Positions 1-5,548 of a DNA stretch of 5,591 nt are shown one piece after another. Every line of letters starts with the position of its first letter. Within the stretch, counting starts at the first letter, position 1. The notes under the pieces are model-generated. The model was not told the origin of the DNA. It saw nothing but the letters and a program-made list of their open reading frames with translations, and did not search any database. The position numbers and the translations under genes are program-made. The stretch comes from Deltaproteobacteria bacterium. Lineage in GTDB: Bacteria > Desulfobacterota > Desulfarculia > Adiutricales > JAGVGV01. Location of the stretch: contig JADFXS010000042.1 of the NCBI GenBank assembly GCA_015233515.1, positions 11,084-16,674 of the forward strand, given 5' to 3'.

Positions 1-1
1 C

Positions 2-1516
2 CTGGAGAATCTGCTGCAAAAAAACATGAAACGGCGCGCCGAAAAGGCCAGGGAAAAATTAGGCCCTATGCTTGAGCAGGCGGGCCTGAAGCCTGAGGAC
101 TTTCTTCCACCACCACCATCGCCGGTCCCGGAAATCACCCTGGAAACCCTGGACATGGATGAACTCCAGAAAATGATCGAGCGCACGCAGGCGGAAGCCA
201 AGGAACGCCAACTTAAAGCCGTGGAAAAGGCTAAGGAAATGTTGCGCCCCCTGGGTCTGGACTTTGACCAGGTCCAGGCGGCGGCCTTGAAAAAAAGCGG
301 CGGCAAACCTTCCATCCCGGCGGAAAAAATACTGACCGAACTGAGGCAAATTAAAGCCGACATGGAAAAAGCCGGGCTGGATGTTTCGGAACTGCCAAAA
401 ACTCATGGTGTCGATTTTAGGGAATTGGAAGCCAAACTCATGAGCGCCCAGGCCCAGATGGATCAGGCCTATAAAAAATTCGCTCAGCATTTCCCGGCCA
501 TGGAGGGATTTTCCCCGGAAGACACCGCCCGCCTCCGGGAAGGGTTCCTCCAGCGCCTGGCCGAGCAAAAGGACTTCTCCGCCCAAGTCCTCACCGGTCG
601 GGATTTCAGTGGTCTGGACCTCCGGGGAATCATTTTCAAGGAAACCCTGTTGGAAGACACGAACTTTTCCGGCGCCGACCTGTCCGGGGCTGATCTTAGC
701 GGGGCCGTCCTGGTCCGGGCCGATTTGTCCGGAACCAAATTAAGGCAGGCCAAACTGGTCGAGGCCAACCTGGGTAAAAGCAATTTGACCAAGGCCGACT
801 TGAGCGAAGCCGACCTGACCGGAGCGGCCCTTGGTGAAGCCAATCTGGACCAGACCGATTTATCCGGGGCCAATCTGAAAAAATGCGACCTTTTGAAGAC
901 CGTTTTTAATAAGACTAAACTTTCTCAAACTCAGCTTCCCGATACCTTGTTCCTCGAGACCAACCTGGAAGGCATGGATTTTTCCCAGGCAGACGTCTCC
1001 GGGGCGATTTTCTTGAAAGCAAAGCTGGATGGAGCGAATTTCACCCAGGCCAAGTTAGTCGGAACCATCTTTTCCGAGGCTTCGGGCCAGGGCGTGGCAT
1101 TCACCGGGGCCGACCTGACCAACGCCCGCCTGGTCAATAATTCGAATTTTTCCGGAGCGAATTTCAATGACGCCTGCCTGGATACAGCCTGCCTGGTGGG
1201 CGCGGATCTGTCCGGGGCCGCCTTTGTCAAATCCAGCCTTATCCAAGCCAATTGCATGCAGGCGAATCTCAGCGATTCGGATTGGACCGGGGCCGTGGCC
1301 AAGCAAACCAATCTGATCAAGGCCGATTTGAGCGGGGCCAAAATGATCGGAGTCAACCTGATGGAAGCCAACCTCCTCAAGGCTAGGCTGGTCCGCGCGG
1401 ACCTGAGAATGGCCAATCTGTACGGAGCTGAAGTGATGAAAGTCGTCCTGGGAAATACCAATCTCGATCGCGCCAATCTGAAAAACACCAAGTTGGCGAA
1501 ATGGTCGCCGGAATGA
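2..1516 (+). CDS. Pentapeptide-repeat protein, probable C-terminal part of a DUF2169-pentapeptide T6SS accessory protein (5' end outside window)
   Basis: The frame is open to the left edge. The first ATG (position 26) has no ribosome binding site at a usable distance, because the nearest GGAG is 18 bases upstream, so I read this as a gene entering the window. Counting from that Met, residues 1-190 are charged and helical with probable coiled-coil segments, broken by a proline stretch at residues 28-35 (PPPPSPVP). From about residue 193 to the end there are roughly 60 pentapeptide repeats of A(D/N)LxX type, which form a right-handed four-sided beta-helix. Helical linker plus C-terminal pentapeptides is how fused DUF2169 proteins end, and the downstream DUF3540 and DUF4150 genes are their usual neighbours. 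DUF2169 proteins are cytoplasmic adaptors that act with PAAR proteins to load T6SS effectors. The DUF2169 domain itself is not in the window, so that assignment is inference from architecture and context. The pentapeptide call is secure. The gene ends in an ATGA overlap with the next one. Confidence 0.85.
   Translation: MENLLQKNMKRRAEKAREKLGPMLEQAGLKPEDFLPPPPSPVPEITLETLDMDELQKMIERTQAEAKERQLKAVEKAKEMLRPLGLDFDQVQAAALKKSGGKPSIPAEKILTELRQIKADMEKAGLDVSELPKTHGVDFRELEAKLMSAQAQMDQAYKKFAQHFPAMEGFSPEDTARLREGFLQRLAEQKDFSAQVLTGRDFSGLDLRGIIFKETLLEDTNFSGADLSGADLSGAVLVRADLSGTKLRQAKLVEANLGKSNLTKADLSEADLTGAALGEANLDQTDLSGANLKKCDLLKTVFNKTKLSQTQLPDTLFLETNLEGMDFSQADVSGAIFLKAKLDGANFTQAKLVGTIFSEASGQGVAFTGADLTNARLVNNSNFSGANFNDACLDTACLVGADLSGAAFVKSSLIQANCMQANLSDSDWTGAVAKQTNLIKADLSGAKMIGVNLMEANLLKARLVRADLRMANLYGAEVMKVVLGNTNLDRANLKNTKLAKWSPE
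602..1500 (+). repeat. Pentapeptide repeat tract 1 (beta-helix coding)
   Basis: About 300 codons in tandem five-residue units with Leu or Phe at the central position and Ala two residues before it, for example NFSGADLSGADLSG near 663-705. At the DNA level, near-identical 15-base units (versions of gac ctg tcc ggg gcc) recur through the tract. Periodicity is clean from 602 to 900. It loosens near 930-960 (KTKLSQTQLPDTLFLETNL) and 1080-1100 (SEASGQGVAF), where loops or kinks in the helix are likely. Confidence 0.9.
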
Positions 1517-2574
1517 ACAGGGAAGAACTGACCACCAACGTCAAGGACGGCGAGATCATCCAAAGGCTGGACTTGTCCGGGCAGGACCTTTCCGGGGCCG
1601 ACCTGGGGGGAGGCATATTCGAAGACGTCGACTTCGCCGGCGCGAACCTGACCGGAGCGCGTCTCAAGGAGTGCGTCTTTACCAACGCCGATTTCAGCAG
1701 AGCCGATCTGAACGGCGTGGACGCCGGATATGCGGTCTTCATCAAGCCCCGGTTCAATAATGCGAATATGTCCCAAGCCGTTTTCAGATCCGCCACTTTC
1801 AATCAGGCTCAACTATCCGGGGCGAGTTTCACCTCCGCCAACCTCGAACAAACCAATTTCCTGGAAAGCCGGCTGGCCGGAGCTGTTTTTATCCGGGCCA
1901 ATCTTACTCGAACCGTCTTCACGGACGCGGATCTGTCCCAAACGGATTTTTCCGAAGCCGAATTCACGCGGACTTTTCTGTCCGGCGCCGACCTCACCAC
2001 TTCTGTCTTGACCGGGGCCAGGTTCAACCTGACGCTGATGATGGGTTGTAACCTTCAGGGTCTGGACCTGCGCGGCATCGACTTTCCTCTGGTCCAGTTC
2101 CAGAAGTCCAACCTGGCCGGGACGGATTTCAGCGGGGCGGACCTGACGCAGGCCAGTTTTCTTGAATCCGACTTGACCGGGTCGAAATTGGAACGGGTCA
2201 AGGCCCGATACGCCATATTCTCCAAGGCCAGGATGAGCCAGGCCAGTCTTAAAAGCTCGTTTTTAATGAACGCCAATTTCCAGGAGGCCGACCTGAGCGG
2301 AGCGGATTTCACGGACGGCAACCTCCAACAGGCCGTGTTTAAGAAGGCCGTCTGCCGGGGCAGCCAATTCAAGCGGGTCGACCTGTCCTACGGGGATCTA
2401 TCCCACACCGACCTGACCGCAGCGGATTTTTCCGGAGCCGGCGTCTTCCGGACCAAACTTCACAAGGCCTTGACCAGCAGGACCATCTTGGCCGGGGTCA
2501 ACCTGGCCGTGGCCCTAGGCCTGGACCAGGACTTGGCCGAAGCCGAGGATTTCGTCTTCGCCTCGAAGCTATAA
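1513..2574 (+). CDS. Pentapeptide repeat-containing protein
   Basis: A 353-residue protein made almost entirely of pentapeptide repeats (residues about 19-325), flanked by a short N-terminal cap (MNREELTTNVKDGEII) and a C-terminal tail rich in Ala, Leu and acidic residues that may cap the beta-helix. No signal peptide or membrane segment is visible, so it is probably cytoplasmic or part of a secreted spike. I chose the ATG at 1513 because it forms an ATGA overlap with the preceding stop, the usual mark of translational coupling. An in-frame ATG at 1501 would add four residues (MVAG), and neither start has a good Shine-Dalgarno sequence. The phrase GLDLRGI near 2059-2080 repeats one at the start of the first gene's repeat tract, suggesting two beta-helical units joined in tandem. 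Pentapeptide proteins of this type commonly sit between DUF2169 and DUF3540 genes. Their molecular role is not settled; a scaffold or structural role is my inference. Confidence 0.9.
   Translation: MNREELTTNVKDGEIIQRLDLSGQDLSGADLGGGIFEDVDFAGANLTGARLKECVFTNADFSRADLNGVDAGYAVFIKPRFNNANMSQAVFRSATFNQAQLSGASFTSANLEQTNFLESRLAGAVFIRANLTRTVFTDADLSQTDFSEAEFTRTFLSGADLTTSVLTGARFNLTLMMGCNLQGLDLRGIDFPLVQFQKSNLAGTDFSGADLTQASFLESDLTGSKLERVKARYAIFSKARMSQASLKSSFLMNANFQEADLSGADFTDGNLQQAVFKKAVCRGSQFKRVDLSYGDLSHTDLTAADFSGAGVFRTKLHKALTSRTILAGVNLAVALGLDQDLAEAEDFVFASKL
1564..2480 (+). repeat. Pentapeptide repeat tract 2 (beta-helix coding)
   Basis: About 305 codons of tandem pentapeptides with central Leu or Phe, starting with LDLSGQDLSGADL and ending near HKALTSRTI. 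A break in the pattern at about 2025-2060 (NLTLMMGCNLQ), followed by GLDLRGI, divides the tract into two halves of about 150-160 residues each. Confidence 0.88.
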
Positions 2575-2589
2575 CCTAATGAACTGCAA

Positions 2590-2616
2590 CCGGATAATCG
2601 TCCTTCCGGGCCGGAG
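2590..2616 (+). promoter_or_regulatory. Inverted repeats overlapping the ribosome binding site of the DUF3540 gene
   Basis: The 49-base gap before the DUF3540 gene holds CCGGA (2590-2594), TCCGG (2605-2609) and CCGGA (2611-2615). The third copy runs into the Shine-Dalgarno GGAG (2613-2616), seven bases before the ATG at 2624. The central TCCGG can pair with the first copy through a 10-base loop and leave the binding site open. Pairing with the third copy could only form a three-base stem. The ribosome binding site is firm; a regulatory role for the repeats is a guess. Confidence 0.35.
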
Positions 2617-2623
2617 TAACTGA

Positions 2624-3271
2624 ATGAACAATTTGGCTGAATTAATAGCGCACGATCAAGCGAGTCAAGAATATGGGCGGATTGTGGACCGTGAAGGGTC
2701 GAATCTGGTGGTCGACACCGCTTCGGGGTCATACCGCGCTCGGCGAGCCGCCAGCTGCCTTTTGGATCCCGAGGTCGGGGACTTGGTCTTGTTGTCCCTG
2801 TCCAACTTTGGAGATGGTTACGTGCTGGCTATCCTGGAAAGAGAACCCCAGACAGAGACTAACCTGACCTTTGACGCGGACGTGGGGCTGAAGGCCGGCG
2901 GCCGCTTGAAGCTCTCGGCCAAGGACGGACTGGATCTGGCCGGCGCCGGCGAAATCTCCCTGACCTCGCCTACGCTGACGGTTACGGCCACCTGCGGCGA
3001 GGTTAATATCGAACGGTTATCCTTTTGGGGTTCTTTGCTGGAGGGGAGTCTGGAGGCCGTCAAGCTCGTGGCCCGGTCTTTTGATTCGATTCTGGAAAGA
3101 TATTATCAACGGACGAAACGTTCATACCGGGCCGTGGAAGAATTGGACCAGGTCAAAGCCGGAATGATCGACTATAAAGCCAAGGATGAACTGGCCCTGA
3201 GAGGAAAAGTGACCCAGGTCGGTGCCGAGGAAGACGTAGTGGTCAGCGGTAAAATGGTCCACTTGGCTTAG
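2624..3271 (+). CDS. DUF3540 family protein, small VgrG-like spike component of a T6SS accessory cluster
   Basis: This is a 215-residue protein. Residues about 15-75 (from YGRIVDREGSNLVV to GDGYVLAILER) look like a small OB or SH3-like beta-barrel, as found near the base of VgrG/gp5 spikes. Residues about 83-130 are short alternating strands with GL/GRL steps (VGLKAGGRLKLSAKDGLDL) like the repeats of the gp5 C-terminal beta-helix. Residues about 136-185 form a basic helix (SILERYYQRTKRSYRAVEE) followed by QVKAG.IDYKAK, a stretch I recognise from DUF3540 proteins, and a final short beta repeat ending in VHLA. GGAG seven bases upstream sets the start. It lies 49 bases after the pentapeptide gene and 17 before the PAAR-like gene, so it is probably in their operon. 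The family is defined by genomic association with T6SS; the comparison with VgrG is my inference from sequence pattern. Confidence 0.85.
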   Translation: MNNLAELIAHDQASQEYGRIVDREGSNLVVDTASGSYRARRAASCLLDPEVGDLVLLSLSNFGDGYVLAILEREPQTETNLTFDADVGLKAGGRLKLSAKDGLDLAGAGEISLTSPTLTVTATCGEVNIERLSFWGSLLEGSLEAVKLVARSFDSILERYYQRTKRSYRAVEELDQVKAGMIDYKAKDELALRGKVTQVGAEEDVVVSGKMVHLA

Positions 3272-3288
3272 GGAGGTCAGGAGTAGAC

Positions 3289-3693
3289 ATGTTCCTCAAT
3301 ACTCAAATGGGCGGACAAAACACGGCCTTTCCGGATGTCTGCAATACGCCGACTCTCGTGGGTACGATCCCGACGCCCTATTCGAATGTAGATATGGGCA
3401 TGACCGCCGACCCCACCGGCGGGGTCTTGAACGTCTTGATCGGCGGCATGCCGGCGCATACCATGCGCACCAAGGGCCTGGTCAGCAACGGCGATAACTC
3501 CGGCGTGTCGGGCGGAGTGGTCTCCGGCCAAATCATGGGCCCCAGACAGCACCTGCTGGGTTGTCTCACTTTACTGATCGGGGGAATGCCCGCCACCAAA
3601 ATGAGCGATATTACCGCTCAAAACGGAACGAACTCCAACGCCGTGGGCGCGACCCTGATCCCGGCTCAGTACGCGGTGCTGTGTTTGAAATAA
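3289..3693 (+). CDS. DUF4150 family PAAR-like protein (spike tip)
   Basis: A 134-residue protein covering essentially only the DUF4150 (PAAR-like) domain. The N-terminal signature DVCNTP...PTPYSN (residues 16-33) is typical of the family. LIGGMPAHTM (50-59) and LIGGMPATKM (96-105) are two copies of one motif, in keeping with the pseudo-repeated fold of PAAR tips. Cys18, His57, His88 and Cys92 are candidate metal ligands, since classical PAAR proteins bind zinc through three His and a Cys. The family caps the VgrG spike of contractile injection systems and carries effectors, often by C-terminal fusion. Here nothing follows the domain, so any effector must be separate. AGGAG lies five bases before the ATG, and the gene begins 17 bases after the DUF3540 stop, so the two are co-transcribed. 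No convincing hairpin terminator follows; there is only a T-run at 3720-3725. Confidence 0.9.
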   Translation: MFLNTQMGGQNTAFPDVCNTPTLVGTIPTPYSNVDMGMTADPTGGVLNVLIGGMPAHTMRTKGLVSNGDNSGVSGGVVSGQIMGPRQHLLGCLTLLIGGMPATKMSDITAQNGTNSNAVGATLIPAQYAVLCLK

Positions 3694-3743
3694 ACGCTCA
3701 GCCACGTAATACTTAGGTCTTTTTTCTCGCGTTGAAACTGCGA

Positions 3744-4529
3744 TCACGACGGCCAGACTTCCGCCAGACTTTCCCTGAAAAGTTCATCAAGTTTGTCGGT
3801 GAACGCTGGAAGTTTATTATTTTCAATCTCATATTTCTCCCAGCGTTCCAGTTCATGCTCAATGAACCGGCTTATCGGTTCGATTCGTGGTCCCAGATCC
3901 AATTCCGCCCCGGCGCGTTTGGCCGCAAGCAAACGGTCGATCTCCATCCGTAAATCCGGCTCGGTAACGAGCCTCTTCACCAGGACATTGAAATCAGTGG
4001 GAACCACGCCTAACTCCTTTTCAAGCCAGTTCATCGCCAAGATGGGACGCAACACATAGAAATACTTCTTGACCCAGACTTCTTCCCCTTTCAGGTATTC
4101 CCGAAAATTGCCGCCGGCCATGTGCAAATAGTGATACAAACAAGCAGCGGGCGAGTAACAGACCGAAGCCAAGTCCCGCATTTTGGCGACCACGGAATAC
4201 TTTTCGAGATAAACGATCGGCGAACCCAGCCATTCTAAGAGCGGAGGGTTGGACTTGCGAAAAAGTCGCAGGGCTTTTCTCAGATCCCAGCCGTTGATGT
4301 CCAGGCCCTCATTGATCGGCCGTTCGACCACGTCACGCTTTTCATCAATTGACAGATACCATTCCACCGGCCGGACATAGAGAAAGCGCACGTCATAATC
4401 GCTATCTACGGATGGAAACCCCCAGGCCCGGCTACCCGATTCACAAGCGTAAACAATCTTGATATTTTCAACGGCTTCGATTTGGTCGAGATGGGTAAGT
4501 ATGATTTCTTTCATTGGAGACTTTGACAT
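3744..4529 (-). CDS. Predicted nucleotidyltransferase, RlaP/YcgL type (COG3541)
   Basis: A 261-residue member of the DNA polymerase beta-like nucleotidyltransferase superfamily. The catalytic signature is clear: ESGSRAWGFPSVDSDYDVRF, with Gly32-Ser33 in the GS motif, Asp44 and Asp46 as the metal-binding pair, and Asp77 or Asp82 (in GLDINGWDLRK) as the likely third carboxylate. The conserved stretch SNPPLLEWLGSPIVY (93-107) matches the RlaP/YcgL family, named for its link to RNA ligases in RNA repair clusters. The rest is mostly helical. These enzymes are expected to transfer a nucleotide to RNA or another acceptor, but the substrate is unknown. No RNA ligase or other RNA repair gene is visible here. 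The start at 4529 is preceded by AGGTG about eight bases upstream; an internal Met6 (4514) has no ribosome binding site. It converges on the PAAR-like gene with a 50-base gap and is a separate transcription unit. Confidence 0.88.
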   Translation of the reverse strand: MSKSPMKEIILTHLDQIEAVENIKIVYACESGSRAWGFPSVDSDYDVRFLYVRPVEWYLSIDEKRDVVERPINEGLDINGWDLRKALRLFRKSNPPLLEWLGSPIVYLEKYSVVAKMRDLASVCYSPAACLYHYLHMAGGNFREYLKGEEVWVKKYFYVLRPILAMNWLEKELGVVPTDFNVLVKRLVTEPDLRMEIDRLLAAKRAGAELDLGPRIEPISRFIEHELERWEKYEIENNKLPAFTDKLDELFRESLAEVWPS

Positions 4530-4572
4530 CTATTGAACACCTACTGAGCAAGATTTAAGTTAATTTGATAGC

Positions 4573-4629
4573 AAAAAACCAATAATTCCCATGCGTCAAT
4601 CGTTTGGTTGGTAATGTCTATTGATTACC
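4573..4629 (-). terminator. Possible terminator hairpins after the damaged minus-strand frame
   Basis: Reading the minus strand, the first inverted repeat GGTAAT-8 bases-ATTACC (4629-4610) begins at the stop of the small frame. The second, AACCAA...TTGGTT (4609-4577), runs into six T (4578-4573). The stems are short and AT-rich and the second loop is long (about 21 bases), so termination would be weak. The region could equally be upstream leader for the nucleotidyltransferase gene that starts at 4529. Confidence 0.25.
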
Positions 4630-4895
4630 TATATGTGGTATGGCCAGCCACGAATTTCGGCGGCTTTCTTTAATCGCTTTGCATTTCTTTCGATTTGAGA
4701 AGTTGAACAACCATCAAATTTAATAACTACGTGTTCTGGAAAAGGCTCGGGATCAGGCGTGGCCGCAAAAAAAGTTCTGTTTTCATCAGGTTACCTCGAT
4801 AAACGAATCAAAAATTTTCTTTCAATAATTTTATCATATATCTGATTGTAACTATCGGGTTTAAAAAAATCTTTACAAAAAACCTCCTTATCGCC
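4629..4895 (-). pseudogene. Damaged or frameshifted small ORF of unknown function
   Basis: One minus-strand frame runs from after a TGA (4896-4898) to a TAG (4629-4631) with a single TAA at 4791-4793 and no start codon. Its second half reads like a real protein: TPDPEPFPEHVVIKFDG (Pro- and acid-rich, then a beta strand), an amphipathic helix IERNAKRLKKAAEIRG, and WPYHI at the end. An alternative reading starts at an ATG (4784-4786) preceded by GAGGT at good distance. It begins MKTELF and leaves the frame at a run of seven T (4767-4773); one more T, or a -1 ribosomal slip, would give a 52-residue protein, and without it translation stops after 19 residues. It is on the same strand as the nucleotidyltransferase, 99 bases upstream of it. 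I do not recognise the family. It could be a decayed gene, a sequencing error in a homopolymer, or chance. Confidence 0.3.
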
Positions 4896-4923
4896 TCATG
4901 ATACAAGGTCCCCGGTGCGGTAA

Positions 4924-5523
4924 GTGCTCCCTATCAACCCCACCGCCGCAGGATATGGAGCACTACCAACGCAATGGCCTGTAGGACCAGTTGACTCCCA
5001 AGCGGTCCTTGACCTCCTGGAACGCATTCAAGCCAGACTTGGCCACATGCGGCCGGCCATGGAAAAGATCGGCGATGTCATAGTCGAGTCGGTCCTTGAG
5101 AATTTTCAGAAAGAAGGCCGGCCAACAAAGTGGAAGAAGTGGTCTGATACAACGATCCTGCTTCGTAAAAAAATGACTCCTTCAAAAGATGACGGAACGA
5201 TCCTGAAACTTATGGGGCCCCTTGTCCGGTCCAACAATTACAAAGCCGCCGACGATTCCGTGACCGTTTTCGCTGGCGGCGCCGCGGCTCCCTATGCGGC
5301 TTTACAACAGTTCGGTTCTAATGCGACATGGTATGGTCAGGCGACGATCAAAGCTTTTCGGCGAAAAGTCCGAGGCAAATATCAACAGGTAAAGACGCAT
5401 CAACGCTGGATGAAGACACCATGGGGACCGGTTCCTGCACGACCGTTCTTAATGATCCAGGACCAGGACTGGGATGCAATGCGACAGCAATTGATGGAGT
5501 GGCTCAGGACAAATAATATTTAG
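4924..5523 (+). CDS. Phage virion morphogenesis protein (Mu gpG-like tail completion protein)
   Basis: A 199-residue protein. The core from about residue 25 follows the Mu gpG/virion morphogenesis family: VDSQAVLDLLERIQARL, a helix with IGDVIVESVLENFQKEG, a WKKWS segment (Trp70, Trp73), APYAALQQFG (Tyr124-Gly131), and PWGPVPARPFLMIQDQDW (PARPFL at 171-176) near the C-terminus. In Mu-like phages this family acts in completing the head-proximal end of the tail for joining to the head. The GTG start directly follows an in-frame TAA (4921-4923), so no upstream extension is possible. AAGG is 15 bases away, a poor binding site. Met42 (5047) is another start but would remove a conserved helix. The first 24 residues (LPINPTAAGYGALPTQWP) look atypical and could reflect a disturbed 5' end. 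No portal, head or tail genes adjoin it. It is probably a remnant or captured gene, although a prophage to the right cannot be excluded. Confidence 0.82.
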   Translation: MLPINPTAAGYGALPTQWPVGPVDSQAVLDLLERIQARLGHMRPAMEKIGDVIVESVLENFQKEGRPTKWKKWSDTTILLRKKMTPSKDDGTILKLMGPLVRSNNYKAADDSVTVFAGGAAAPYAALQQFGSNATWYGQATIKAFRRKVRGKYQQVKTHQRWMKTPWGPVPARPFLMIQDQDWDAMRQQLMEWLRTNNI

Positions 5524-5548
5524 CCCGGGTAACCGAGCTAAAGTTTTT
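5521..5548 (+). terminator. Rho-independent terminator of the phage-like gene
   Basis: The stem is TAGC-C-CGG / CCG-A-GCTA (5521-5527 with 5533-5540), one C/A mismatch, closed by the tetraloop GTAA (GNRA class), followed by AAG and five T (5544-5548). The first three bases are the TAG stop codon of the gene, so the stem starts within the coding sequence. The T-run lies on the + side, so it mainly serves the phage-like gene; on the minus strand only a weak AT stretch follows the hairpin. Confidence 0.7.

Larger units (their letters stand above)
4530..4923. other. AT-rich intergenic stretch with a damaged small reading frame
   Basis: About 390 bases without an intact gene of certain coding status. 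Composition drops steeply: 4801-4880 has 16 G or C in 80 bases. On the minus strand it holds a broken protein-like frame (4629-4895) and hairpins after it (4573-4629). The part before the phage gene (4890-4923) has only a distant AAGG as a possible binding site. I see no convincing sigma-70 promoter pair; a TATGAT on the minus strand near 4833-4838 has no good -35 partner. No tRNA or CRISPR-like repeat was seen. Confidence 0.6.

Noticed and set aside
26..28. ATG at 26 as the true start of the first gene
   Set aside because: The frame is open to the window edge, GGAG is too far upstream, and coding-like sequence (LENLLQKN) precedes it.
931..1812. Long minus-strand open frame (293 codons) across the two pentapeptide genes, and similar ones at 59-586, 484-873, 1383-1802, 2055-2372
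   Set aside because: They are antisense to highly repetitive pentapeptide codons. The repeated gac/ctg/gcc units keep stops rare in the opposite frames, and the products have monotonous Ser/Ala/Arg/Pro composition.
602..2480. Tandem repeats as a CRISPR array or noncoding satellite
   Set aside because: The periodicity is 15 bases in frame and degenerate at third positions, fully explained by pentapeptide coding.
3694..3743. Terminator between the convergent PAAR-like and nucleotidyltransferase genes
   Set aside because: The T-run at 3720-3725 precedes rather than follows the only hairpin (TCGC...GCGA, about 3727-3744), so it does not form a terminator on either strand.
4615..4700. Short plus-strand frames beginning at ATG 4614-4636 (19-21 codons)
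   Set aside because: They have no proper ribosome binding site, are very short and lie opposite the more protein-like minus frame.
4882..4889. Perfect minus-strand AAGGAGGT Shine-Dalgarno-like sequence
   Set aside because: No usable start codon follows; the only candidate, a TTG four bases on, is directly followed by TAA.
4898..4984. Plus-strand 28-codon frame beginning MIQGPRCGKC, with a CxxC that recalls the Mu Com regulator
   Set aside because: It has no ribosome binding site, overlaps the gpG-like gene out of frame, has a single CxxC and is too short; most likely chance.
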